A stretch of 64,000 bases of DNA from positions 62,001-126,000 of the forward strand of contig CAUHNW010000006.1 of the NCBI GenBank assembly GCA_959607825.1, given 5' to 3'. Made by a program: the position numbers and the translations under genes. The stretch comes from HGM13006 sp900757695. GTDB taxonomy: Bacteria; Bacillota; Clostridia; Oscillospirales; Oscillospiraceae. The stretch's first letter is position 1. Each line of letters opens with the position of its first letter. Positions 43,976-51,330 of the stretch are shown in pieces. The notes beneath the pieces are model-generated. The model searched no databases and was not told the origin of the DNA. It saw only the letters and a program-made list of their open reading frames with translations.

Positions 43976-44856
43976 ATAGCCTTGGGATGGCTCTTATTAT
44001 AGACGGATTTCAGCTGCTGCTTCACCAGCTGAGCATACACCTGAGTGGAAGAAATATCGCTGTGCCCCATCATCTCCTGAATGGAATGAAGGTCTGCCCC
44101 ATTTTCCAGCAGATGGGCCGCAAAACTGTGGCGCAGAGTGTGCGGCGTAATATCCTTATCAATATGGGCCTTTTCCTGATAGCTCTTGACGATTTTCCAG
44201 AAGCCCTGACGGCTCATTCGGTCACCATTCATATTGACAAACAGCGCCTGCTCATTGATATCCGCAATCATCTTGGGCCGGATATTCTGCATGTATACAG
44301 CCAATGCATCCACCGCCGCAGGATAGAGGGGAATGATCCGCTCCTTTCCCTTGCTCTCGCAGTGGATAAAGCTGCCCGCCAGATTGACATCTGTAAGGTT
44401 CAGAGAAATCAGCTCTGTGACCCGAATCCCCGTGGCATAGAGCAGCTCCAGCATGGCCTTATCCCGGTACCCCTTCATATCGGTACACTTGGGCTGAGCC
44501 AGCAGCCGCTCCACCTCTTTGCCGGTGAGCACCTGCGGAAGCTTTTTTTCAGACTTTACCGAGGCCACATGGGCCGCCGGATTTTCCTCCATCACACCCT
44601 TGCTCACAAGATAGTGATAAAAGCCCTTAATGGAGGCCAGACTCCGGGAAACCGTAGCCGGAGATTTCCCCTGACCGGAAAGAAAGTCAAGATATGTACT
44701 GACTCTGGTTTCCGTCACATCGGTCAGCTCCAGCTGGCGCTCTCCGGTATATGACGCAAACTGCCTCAGATCCCGCATATACGAGGAGATCGTGTTGGCG
44801 GATGCGTGTTTTTCATCAGTCAGATAGCGCTGATAGTCAGCCAGATAGGTGTCCAT
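43972..44856 (-). CDS. xerD: site-specific tyrosine recombinase XerD
   Basis: A 294-residue protein of exact XerD length. The N-terminal domain has SANTISSYMRDLRQFASY. The catalytic residues are in ATGIRVTELISL (Arg), SKGKERIIP (Lys), HTLRHSFAAHLLENGADL (HxxR), MGHSDISSTQVYAQL (His and Tyr). With XerC it resolves chromosome dimers at dif. It follows spoIIM by six bases, a conserved order in spore formers. Its 3' end abuts a J-domain gene fragment on the other strand. Confidence 0.95.
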   Translation of the reverse strand: MDTYLADYQRYLTDEKHASANTISSYMRDLRQFASYTGERQLELTDVTETRVSTYLDFLSGQGKSPATVSRSLASIKGFYHYLVSKGVMEENPAAHVASVKSEKKLPQVLTGKEVERLLAQPKCTDMKGYRDKAMLELLYATGIRVTELISLNLTDVNLAGSFIHCESKGKERIIPLYPAAVDALAVYMQNIRPKMIADINEQALFVNMNGDRMSRQGFWKIVKSYQEKAHIDKDITPHTLRHSFAAHLLENGADLHSIQEMMGHSDISSTQVYAQLVKQQLKSVYNKSHPKAM

Positions 44857-44862
44857 ACTCCA

Positions 44863-45432
44863 TTAAACTCCGAATCTCAGATAGTAGGCCGCACCCAGAA
44901 GATGCGACAGGGTACATTCCAGTACCGTGGCGCCCAGCAGCAAAACCGCTGTAACAGCCAAAACGCCGCCGGCATATCGCCCCTCCCCGGAAGGAAAGCG
45001 CAATCCATGCCGCAGAGCCCAATCTCCCAACAGGAAGCCATAGGGCACCACCAGCAGCAGCCGAAACAGCATCCGGCAGCCCAGAACGCCCAGCCCATTG
45101 GCCCCCTGCGCCGCAAATACAGCGCCTGCGCAGGCCCCCAGCAGCATTCCCTCCATGCCAAACAGCGGCGGGAGCAGCAGCGGACCAGCCGGGGAAAATG
45201 CCAGCAGGAAAACGCACAGAAGAAATTTTGCATTGCGCAGCAGAACAATCAAAAAGCCGCTGTCCAGTAGCCCATACTTTGCCTCGGTCTCCGCAGGAAG
45301 CCGGATCCTGAGCCCCAGCAGCTGTGTGGCCGCACACCCCAGAACGATCCCGGTCAGAAACATCAGCAGCAGAACATTGCCACTGCGGCAGCCGTAGCCG
45401 GGCAGCCGCTCTTTTGCAGAATTGCTTTGCAT
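44863..45432 (-). CDS. spoIIM: stage II sporulation protein M-like
   Basis: A 189-residue polytopic membrane protein with about five helices, including VLLLMFLTGIVLGCAATQLL, a central FLLCVFLLAFSPAGPLLLPP block and a C-terminal VLAVTAVLLLGATVLE. The helix plan, length and place directly before xerD fit SpoIIM (DUF95), part of the SpoIIDMP engulfment machine in the mother cell. Sequence identity to SpoIIM is low by eye, so context weighs heavily. The start at 45432 follows GGGGTGAG. Confidence 0.7.
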   Translation of the reverse strand: MQSNSAKERLPGYGCRSGNVLLLMFLTGIVLGCAATQLLGLRIRLPAETEAKYGLLDSGFLIVLLRNAKFLLCVFLLAFSPAGPLLLPPLFGMEGMLLGACAGAVFAAQGANGLGVLGCRMLFRLLLVVPYGFLLGDWALRHGLRFPSGEGRYAGGVLAVTAVLLLGATVLECTLSHLLGAAYYLRFGV

Positions 45433-45448
45433 CACACTCACCCCATAG

Positions 45449-45477
45449 ATGGTATGGTGGAAAGCGCCTCCGTATAC
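45449..45477 (-). promoter_or_regulatory. candidate sigma-E promoter of spoIIM
   Basis: On the minus strand GTATAC, then about 15 bases, then CATACCAT. The -10 matches the sigma-E pattern CATACANT at seven of eight positions; the -35 is weaker. It lies about 20 bases before the start. No other gene was seen in 45478-45719. Confidence 0.35.
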
Positions 45478-45719
45478 CATATCTTGTGGAAAATTATTTG
45501 CTCCACAAGGGCCCACGGGCCAAATTTCTTCATCTGCAAACATAATATACTGCAAACCGGCTGAAATAGCAATACATTTTTGCATTTTTGTTCATTATGC
45601 CAAATAATTATGTATATTTTTTTATGTAAACTGCGTAACCAAAAGCAGTTTTGAGACGCCATTTTTTCAATATATTGTGGTCAAAATGCACAATACTCTG
45701 CTATTTAGGGTAATGAAAT

Positions 45720-45747
45720 ACGCCCCGTGCATTCCTGCACGGGGCGT
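45720..45747 (-). terminator. terminator after scfB
   Basis: A perfect 12-bp stem (45720-45731 with 45736-45747), 4-base loop; leftward it is followed by ATTTCATTAC. Confidence 0.75.
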
Positions 45748-45766
45748 AACTAATATTCACCGTTCG

Positions 45767-47119
45767 TTATTTTTCCGGAATCTCTGCAAGTCCGGCTTCA
45801 ATAGCGCGCATGGCAATGGCGCATTCCAGCCGCTTCCGCTGCATATCGCAGCCCAGCTTGTAGGGCTTTTTCATATCACCGTTGGCATTGAGGTTCGCCG
45901 CAGAACAGCCGCCGCTGCAATAGAACCGAGCCCAGCAATCCTGACAGTCCTCCCGGGTGTAGATGTTGAGGCCCGCAAAGGTGTTGGCAATGTCCATATT
46001 AAACTCATCGGTCAGGACACTGCCCATGCGGTACTCCTCCTTCCCTACGAACTGATGGCAGGGATAGAGCTCGCCGTCCGGGGTCACTGCCACATATTCA
46101 CAGCCGGCACCGCAGCCACGCATGCGCTTGATAACGCAAGGCCCCTGGGTCAGATCCACATTGAAATGGAAGAAATTAAAATCCTTCCGCTTCAGCATGA
46201 TCTTCGCCAGCCGCTCATACTCGGCATAGATGGTGGGGAGATCCTCTTCCCGGAGCGCATAGGGATCGGAGTCATCTGCCGTAACCGGCTCCACGGAAAT
46301 GCTGTCTACCCCAAGATCCGCAATGCTGAGCACATCCTGAGAGAAGTCCAGATTTTCATGGGTAAAGGTGCCCCGGACATAGTAATCCTTGTTCTTATCC
46401 CGCTGCTCGATCAGCTTCAGGAACTTGGGTACGATCATGTCATAGCTGCCCTTGCCGTTTACCGTCAGACGATTCCGGTCGTTGACCTCCTTCCGCCCGT
46501 CCAGAGACAAGACACAGTTATCCATGTTCTCGTTGAAATACTTGATATTTTCATCGCTGAGCAGGACGCCGTTGGTGGTCATGGTAAAACGGAAATGCTT
46601 GCCCCATTCCTTTTCATGTGCCCGGGCATACTCTACCGTAGCCTTCACCGTATCCATAGCCATCAGGGGCTCACCGCCGAAGAAGTCTACTTCAATATTG
46701 TGGCGCTTGCCGGACTTCTTTGCCACCCAGTCAATGGCCCGAATAGCCACCTCCGGCGGCATGATCTTCCGCCCTGTGCCAAAATCGCCAGTGGAAGCAA
46801 AGCAGTACTTGCATCTGAGGTTACAGTCGTGGGACACATGGAGGCACAGTGCCTTTACCGGTGCGTCCTTGGGCACAGCCTCCGCAGGATCCACATAGTC
46901 CATAGGGGTAAACAGCAGCCCCTGCTCCTTCAGCGCCATAAGCTCCTGCCACGCTTTTTCCGCCTCCTGACGAGGCACGCCCTCCAGCTCCGGCATCACG
47001 TCAGGGCAGTTGTCCGCCGCCGTCAGAAGGTCATAGCTGAGCTTATCCAGCACATGAACTGCGCCGCTGTTCACATCCACCGCAATATAGCAGCCCAGTG
47101 CCGAAAATGTATGTACCAT
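45767..47119 (-). CDS. scfB: SCIFF peptide maturase, radical SAM thioether-forming
   Basis: A 450-residue enzyme. A RiPP-recognition region lies at the N terminus (about 1-90). The radical SAM core has CNLRCKYC for the SAM-binding 4Fe-4S cluster (about residue 100) and VDFFGGEPLM. The C-terminal SPASM domain has further cysteines (CGAGCEY, PCHQF, CQDCWARFYCSGGCSAAN). It forms Cys-to-Thr thioether links in the SCIFF precursor encoded just upstream at 47206. The cluster order matches the conserved clostridial locus. Confidence 0.95.
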   Translation of the reverse strand: MVHTFSALGCYIAVDVNSGAVHVLDKLSYDLLTAADNCPDVMPELEGVPRQEAEKAWQELMALKEQGLLFTPMDYVDPAEAVPKDAPVKALCLHVSHDCNLRCKYCFASTGDFGTGRKIMPPEVAIRAIDWVAKKSGKRHNIEVDFFGGEPLMAMDTVKATVEYARAHEKEWGKHFRFTMTTNGVLLSDENIKYFNENMDNCVLSLDGRKEVNDRNRLTVNGKGSYDMIVPKFLKLIEQRDKNKDYYVRGTFTHENLDFSQDVLSIADLGVDSISVEPVTADDSDPYALREEDLPTIYAEYERLAKIMLKRKDFNFFHFNVDLTQGPCVIKRMRGCGAGCEYVAVTPDGELYPCHQFVGKEEYRMGSVLTDEFNMDIANTFAGLNIYTREDCQDCWARFYCSGGCSAANLNANGDMKKPYKLGCDMQRKRLECAIAMRAIEAGLAEIPEK

Positions 47120-47156
47120 AATGTTACTCCTTCGTGTTCAAAATAATCAGCAAACG

Positions 47157-47180
47157 GGGGAGGGACAAACGCCCCTCCCC
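47157..47180 (-). terminator. hairpin between scfA and scfB
   Basis: GGGGAGGG (47157-47164) pairs with CCCTCCCC (47173-47180). No long T run follows leftward. It may be a leaky terminator or stabilising hairpin that gives more precursor than enzyme mRNA. Confidence 0.5.
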
Positions 47181-47205
47181 TCTTTGCCAAAAAATCACGT
47201 TACAA

Positions 47206-47352
47206 TCAGCGATCCTTGTTCTCGCACTTCTGGTTGGCAACCGTGCAGGAAGTTTTGCAGGCAGACTGACAAGAGGTCTGGCACTCACCGCAGCCACCCT
47301 TACATGCACTCTCTTTGAGCGTAGCGCCGGTCAGCGTTTTAATATGTTCCAT
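47206..47352 (-). CDS. scfA: SCIFF precursor peptide (seven cysteines)
   Basis: A 48-residue peptide beginning MEHIKTLTGATLKES. The core has CGECQTSCQSACKTSCTVAN, the hallmark of 'six cysteines in forty-five residues' RiPP precursors. Cysteines lie at positions 17, 21, 24, 28, 32, 36 and 43. Cys17 is an addition to the usual six. The Thr after SC (position 37) is the expected thioether acceptor. GGGAGGT lies seven bases before the ATG. Its maturase scfB follows 86 bases downstream. The mature product's role is not known. Confidence 0.95.
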   Translation of the reverse strand: MEHIKTLTGATLKESACKGGCGECQTSCQSACKTSCTVANQKCENKDR

Positions 47353-47384
47353 AATCTTACCTCCCTGTGTAGTAATCTTGAATT

Positions 47385-47413
47385 ATTATAACATAGCCCC
47401 GGATCAATTTCAA
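47385..47413 (-). promoter_or_regulatory. promoter of scfA-scfB
   Basis: On the minus strand TTGAAA, 17 bases, TATAAT with an extended TGT. It gives the SCIFF pair its own transcription start within the queA cluster. Confidence 0.7.
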
Positions 47414-47445
47414 TCGCTTTTTCTGCTTTTTCTGCAGTCCTTGCG

Positions 47446-47832
47446 TCAGCGCCGTCCGGAGCGGCGCTTCTTTTTCCCAGACTGCATGATGGCTGCCGCA
47501 AAAGCCCCAGCCATCACTGCCGCCGCCGTGGCCCACGGCATTTGCCCCAATGTCCCGAATACCACGCCACGGAGAACCAGTGTCAGCAGCAGATAGCAGC
47601 CCGCTGCCCCCACGGCCGCCGGGAGCCTTGCCCGCCCCAGCTTTGCCGACGCAGAAATCCCCGCTGCCAGCCCCGCTGCCGCAGAAATCCCCCATGCCAG
47701 ATAGCGGATCCATTCCATAGGCGCTGCGCCTCCGTGTATGGCCCCGACAACTGCTGCCGCCAGCAGCATGGAAACTGCCATTCCACAGACTACGCCCCAG
47801 CCCATTGCCTTCGGAATCTCCAGATTCTTCAT
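47446..47832 (-). CDS. TIGR04086-type membrane protein
   Basis: A 128-residue protein with four hydrophobic helices (about 12-33, 41-63, 70-90 and 95-115) rich in Ala and Gly, and a Lys/Arg C terminus (GKKKRRSGRR). Size, composition and place between yajC and the SCIFF genes match the TIGR04086 family, which keeps this neighbourhood in many Clostridia. Role unknown; a link to SCIFF handling is speculative. GAGGAG precedes the ATG. Confidence 0.75.
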   Translation of the reverse strand: MKNLEIPKAMGWGVVCGMAVSMLLAAAVVGAIHGGAAPMEWIRYLAWGISAAAGLAAGISASAKLGRARLPAAVGAAGCYLLLTLVLRGVVFGTLGQMPWATAAAVMAGAFAAAIMQSGKKKRRSGRR

Positions 47833-47896
47833 AAAAAAGCTCCTCTCGCTGTACTCACATAAGAGTATGCGGGAGGAGCCTTCGATATTTCTTTCC

Positions 47897-48217
47897 TTAC
47901 TTGGACTCCGTGGTCTGCGTGCCCTTGGTGGAAATGGCCCAGCGGGTGAACTGAATGCGTACACGGTCTTCGCTGGTCTCAATGGTCACCAGATCATCCT
48001 TGATGTGAACGACCTTGCCCACAATGCCGCCAATGGTGGTGACTTCGTCACCAACAGACAGAGAATCCCGCATCTCACTGAGGGCTTTCTTCTTCTTGTT
48101 TTCAGGCCGGATCAGCAGGAAGTAGAATACAACGATCAGAACCACAAAGGGCAGCAGCGTGGTCAGCAGGCTGGCAGTGGTGTTGCCGCTGGCAGCAGTC
48201 AGAATGGAAAAAGACAT
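47897..48217 (-). CDS. yajC: preprotein translocase subunit YajC
   Basis: A 106-residue protein. One N-terminal helix (about 18-36, LLPFVVLIVVFYFLLIRP) with the family motif FYFLLIRPENKKKK, then a small cytoplasmic domain with GDEVTTIGGIVGKV. It associates with SecDF at the translocon. It lies downstream of tgt, a very common order in bacteria. Confidence 0.95.
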   Translation of the reverse strand: MSFSILTAASGNTTASLLTTLLPFVVLIVVFYFLLIRPENKKKKALSEMRDSLSVGDEVTTIGGIVGKVVHIKDDLVTIETSEDRVRIQFTRWAISTKGTQTTESK

Positions 48218-48287
48218 GATAATTCCTCCGTTTTTATTTCATCACTTTGTTATTATACGGGCAGTGCCGTGGAATTGCAAGGATAAA

Positions 48288-49418
48288 TTATATTTTTCTT
48301 GCCAGTTTCTCGGAATATTCCTCCCGGAAGGCCGCAAAATCTCCCGCATCAATGGCATCACGGATCCGCTCCGCCAATTTGTTGTAGAAATAGAGATTGT
48401 GCATCACCGACAGCCGCATGGCCAGCATTTCCTCTGCCTTAAACAGATGGTGAATATAGCTGCGGGTATAGCGGCGGCACACCGGGCAGTCGCACTGGGG
48501 GTCAATGGGCTTCTCGTCATAGATATACTTGGCATTCTTCATATTGATGGCGCCCTCCCATGTAAACAGCCGACCATGCCGGGCGTTTCTGGCCGGCATG
48601 ACGCAGTCAAAGAAGTCAACCCCTCGGGCCACCGCCTCGATGATATTACTGGGAGTTCCTACGCCCATAAGATACCGGGGCTTGTCCTCCGGCGTATAGG
48701 GTGCAAGGATGTCAAGGATATGATACATGGTCTCCGTAGGCTCGCCCACAGCAAGGCCGCCGATGGCAATCCCCGCCACGGGCATTCCCGCCAGCTGCTG
48801 CATGTGCCAGATTCGGAGATCATCAAAGGTGCCGCCCTGATTGATACCAAAGAGCACCTGACCGGGGTTTACGGTGTCCGGCAGCTTGTTGAGGCGATCC
48901 AGCTCTTTTACACACCGCTCCAGCCACCGCTGGGTGCGCTCCACCGAGTCCTTCACATATTTTCTGGGAGAGGGATTCTCCACACATTCGTCAAAAGCCA
49001 TGGCGATATCCGAGCCCAGATTGGACTGGATCTGCATGCTCTCTTCCGGCCCCATGAAAATCTTATGGCCGTCCAGATGAGAGGCAAAGGTCACGCCCTC
49101 CTCCGTGATTTTTCGAAGGCCGGACAGGGAAAACACCTGAAATCCGCCGGAATCCGTCAGGATTGGCCCGTTCCATGTCATAAATTTATGGAGGCCGCCC
49201 ATGGCCTTGACCACCTGATCGCCGGGCCGCAAGTGCAGATGATAGGTATTGCTGAGCTCGATCTGCGTACCGATGTGCTCCAGATCAAAAGCGCTGAGGC
49301 CGCCCTTGATGGCCGCCTGCGTGCCCACGTTCATGAACACGGGGGTCTGCACGGTGCCGTGGGGACAGGTAAATTCGCCCCGGCGGGCCAGTCCTTCTGT
49401 TTTGAGTACCTTAAACAT
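48288..49418 (-). CDS. tgt: queuine/preQ1 tRNA-guanine transglycosylase
   Basis: A 376-residue Tgt. Catalytic aspartates are in LTDSGGFQVFSL and in FDCVMPARNARHG; the zinc site near the C terminus is CDCPVCRRYTRSYIHHLF. It swaps guanine for preQ1 at the wobble base of GUN tRNAs. It is 18 bases after queA, which acts next in the pathway. Confidence 0.97.
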   Translation of the reverse strand: MFKVLKTEGLARRGEFTCPHGTVQTPVFMNVGTQAAIKGGLSAFDLEHIGTQIELSNTYHLHLRPGDQVVKAMGGLHKFMTWNGPILTDSGGFQVFSLSGLRKITEEGVTFASHLDGHKIFMGPEESMQIQSNLGSDIAMAFDECVENPSPRKYVKDSVERTQRWLERCVKELDRLNKLPDTVNPGQVLFGINQGGTFDDLRIWHMQQLAGMPVAGIAIGGLAVGEPTETMYHILDILAPYTPEDKPRYLMGVGTPSNIIEAVARGVDFFDCVMPARNARHGRLFTWEGAINMKNAKYIYDEKPIDPQCDCPVCRRYTRSYIHHLFKAEEMLAMRLSVMHNLYFYNKLAERIRDAIDAGDFAAFREEYSEKLARKI

Positions 49419-49436
49419 AATCTCTCTCCATTTTAT

Positions 49437-50462
49437 TTATTGGATCAGCATGGCATCGCCAAAGCTGAAGAAACGATACCGCTCCTGTACTGCGGTATTA
49501 TAGGCGTTCAAAATATGCTCCCGTCCCGCAAAAGCCGAAACCAGCATCACCAGCGTGCTCTCGGGCAGATGGAAATTCGTCACCAATGCGTCCATGGCCT
49601 TGAATCGGTATCCGGGGTAGATAAAAATTTCCGTCCAGCCGGAGCTTTCTTCAAAGGTGCCGTCCTCCTTCGCAAAGCTCTCCAGTGTCCGGCAGGAGGT
49701 GGTGCCCACACAGATGATTCTGCCGCCACGGCGGTGGGTCTCGTTGAGCAGCTCCGCCGTCTCCTTAGAGATCATGCAGAACTCTGAATGCATATGGTGG
49801 TCGGTGACCTCCTCCGCCGAAACAGGCCGAAACGTGCCCAGCCCCACATGCAGTGTTACATAAGCAATGCTGACACCCATGTCCTGAATTTTTTGAAGCA
49901 GTTCTTTGGTAAAATGAAGCCCCGCTGTAGGTGCCGCAGCAGAACCGGTGACCTTGGAATACACGGTCTGATACCGCTCTCCGTTTTGTAGCTCTTCCTT
50001 AATATAGGGAGGCAGTGGCATTTTCCCCAAACGCTCCAGAATTTCGAGGAAAATCCCCTCGTAGTGGAACTGCACCAGCTTTTTCCCCTCCTGCAGATCC
50101 TCAGCTATGGTAGCGGTGAGCTCCCCATCTCCAAAGGATACCTCTGCCCCGGGCTTCAGCTTCCGGCCCGGTCGGGCAAGGCATTCCCACTTTCCGTCCC
50201 CCTGGTCCTTCAGCAGCAGCAGCTCCACTGCGCCGCCGGTGGGGACACGATGTCCATAGAGCCGTGCAGGCAGGACCCGGCTGTCGTTGAGCACCAGCGT
50301 ATCGCCGGGATGCAGATACTCCGGCAGATCATAAAAATGCCGATGGGTGATCTCGCCGCTTTCCCGATCCAGTACCATCAGCCGGGAGCCATCCCGCCGC
50401 TCCAAAGGAGTCTGTGCAATGAGCTCCTGCGGCAGGTCATAATAAAAATCACTGGTTTTCAT
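49437..50462 (-). CDS. queA: S-adenosylmethionine:tRNA ribosyltransferase-isomerase
   Basis: A 341-residue QueA. It begins MKTSDFYYDLPQELIAQTPL and holds DTLVLNDSRVLPARLYG, PTAGLHFT, TLHVGLGTF, HMHSEFCMI, VGTTSCRTLES and NFHLPESTLVMLVSAFAG, all family signatures. It adds the epoxycyclopentane group to preQ1 in tRNA. The ATG at 50462 follows AGAGGG. It is first in the queA-tgt-yajC transcript. No preQ1 riboswitch was seen in its short leader. Confidence 0.97.
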   Translation of the reverse strand: MKTSDFYYDLPQELIAQTPLERRDGSRLMVLDRESGEITHRHFYDLPEYLHPGDTLVLNDSRVLPARLYGHRVPTGGAVELLLLKDQGDGKWECLARPGRKLKPGAEVSFGDGELTATIAEDLQEGKKLVQFHYEGIFLEILERLGKMPLPPYIKEELQNGERYQTVYSKVTGSAAAPTAGLHFTKELLQKIQDMGVSIAYVTLHVGLGTFRPVSAEEVTDHHMHSEFCMISKETAELLNETHRRGGRIICVGTTSCRTLESFAKEDGTFEESSGWTEIFIYPGYRFKAMDALVTNFHLPESTLVMLVSAFAGREHILNAYNTAVQERYRFFSFGDAMLIQ

Positions 50463-50515
50463 AGATGGAAGCCCTCTAACTTTTCTCAAATAATCCGGTG
50501 ATTCCGGTAAAGAAT

Positions 50516-50544
50516 ATCATAGTACATTCTGCGAAATAACGCAA
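50516..50544 (-). promoter_or_regulatory. promoter of queA-tgt-yajC
   Basis: On the minus strand TTGCGT, 17 bases, TATGAT. Confidence 0.55.
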
Positions 50545-50582
50545 CAGTTTTTCTTCCCTTTTCCGTCTCTATGGTGAAATAT

Positions 50583-50622
50583 TACAATGTTACATTGTAG
50601 CACCTTACAATGTAACATTGTA
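50583..50622 (+). promoter_or_regulatory. twin palindromic operators
   Basis: TACAATGTTACATTGTA (50583-50599) and TACAATGTAACATTGTA (50606-50622). They are two 17-bp perfect palindromes differing only in the central base and set 23 bases apart. They lie immediately upstream of the -35 of the RHH gene promoter. They look like operators for a dimeric DNA-binding protein, most simply the RHH protein itself. Confidence 0.75.
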
Positions 50623-50625
50623 CAC

Positions 50626-50654
50626 TGGACATTTCAGAGCCCTTGTGCTACAAT
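50626..50654 (+). promoter_or_regulatory. promoter of the RHH gene
   Basis: TGGACA, 17 bases, TACAAT with an extended TGC. The start codon lies 18 bases after the -10, so the 5' leader is very short. Confidence 0.65.
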
Positions 50655-50672
50655 TCCTGCGAGGTGAAATTC

Positions 50673-50918
50673 ATGGCCGAGAAAAAGAATTCCGACGCAA
50701 AGATCCGTGCCAACAACAAGTACGCCCAATCTCACTACGACCGGATCAATATGGCGCTCCCCAAGGGCAGCCGCCGTCTCATCGAATACTGTGCAGGGCT
50801 GCACGGTGAAAGTGTCAACCGCTATGTCTGCCGGGTCGTATTGGAACAGGTGCAGCGTGAGATCCATCAGGCAAACCGCAAAAGAGTCCATACCGGTACC
50901 TTTCTGGATCGTGACTGA
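50673..50918 (+). CDS. ribbon-helix-helix (Arc-like) DNA-binding protein
   Basis: An 81-residue basic protein. The middle (about 20-65) reads as a ribbon (YDRINMALPKGSRRL) and two helices (IEYCAGLHGESVNRYVCRVVLEQV), the Arc/MetJ-type fold common in small clostridial regulators and antitoxins. GAGGTG precedes the ATG. No toxin gene is next to it: the next feature is the lysine riboswitch. Autoregulation through the palindromes at 50583 is inferred. Confidence 0.75.
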   Translation: MAEKKNSDAKIRANNKYAQSHYDRINMALPKGSRRLIEYCAGLHGESVNRYVCRVVLEQVQREIHQANRKRVHTGTFLDRD

Positions 50919-50995
50919 TCCCATCTGCTCCGGCTTTCCGTATTTTCGTACAATAAAGCGATAAATTTCCGGGAAATTCTATGCTTCTTTTCGCC

Positions 50996-51024
50996 TTGAC
51001 ACAGGTTTTTCCGTATGCTACTAT
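50996..51024 (+). promoter_or_regulatory. promoter of the asd-dap operon
   Basis: TTGACA, 17 bases, TACTAT with an extended TGC. Transcription should start near 51031, just before the riboswitch. Confidence 0.8.
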
Positions 51025-51035
51025 GTATTTAATTT

Positions 51036-51207
51036 CAGAATAGAGGTTGCGGGATGCATCAGTATTCTGCCGGAGGAGGCCGTACTCCCCGGATGGCAGA
51101 GGAAAGGGCCACCGCCGAAGTTCCGTCTGCTGCGGCGCAGGCGGCGCTGGACGCAGCTGTCAACAGCGCTGCGGCTGTCATCCAAGGATGGATGGAGTGC
51201 TATTCTG
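51036..51207 (+). ncRNA. lysine riboswitch (L box)
   Basis: The closing stem P1 is CAGAATAG (51036-51043) with CTATTCTG (51200-51207). Conserved L-box elements appear in order: AGAGGTTGCG at the 5' side, AGTA at 51061, GGAAAGGGCCACCGCCGAAG (51101-51120), a GGCTGTCAT near 51172, and GGAGTGCTATTC at the 3' side. Lysine binding would stabilise P1 and let the terminator at 51234 form, lowering the downstream asd-dapA-dapB operon. A 72-codon reading frame inside it is a by-product of the RNA and is not annotated. Confidence 0.88.
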
Positions 51208-51233
51208 CCGATATGGGGGGTATCCCTGTTGAC

Positions 51234-51265
51234 GCCGGCTGGTTCTCCCTGCCGGCTGATTTTTT
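51234..51265 (+). terminator. riboswitch expression-platform terminator
   Basis: GCCGGC (51234-51239) pairs with GCCGGC (51251-51256), with two more GC pairs inside across a T-T mismatch, followed by TGATTTTTT. It sits between the aptamer and asd, so it is the likely OFF switch. Confidence 0.75.
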
Positions 51266-51330
51266 ATTCTGAGCACATTTGCACATCTTCCGCCTCCGGA
51301 AGCTATGCTATTATGAGGAGCGATGCAATT

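Noticed and set aside
45098..45397. Plus-strand frames opposite spoIIM and similar frames opposite xerD
   Set aside because: They are antisense shadows of well-supported genes.
50463..50515. A preQ1 riboswitch before queA
   Set aside because: The short leader shows neither the C-rich pseudoknot nor the A-rich tail of known preQ1 classes.
51054..51272. A 72-codon plus-strand frame before asd
   Set aside because: It lies wholly on the lysine riboswitch and its terminator; the conserved RNA elements explain the sequence, and the codons show no lysine-rich leader.
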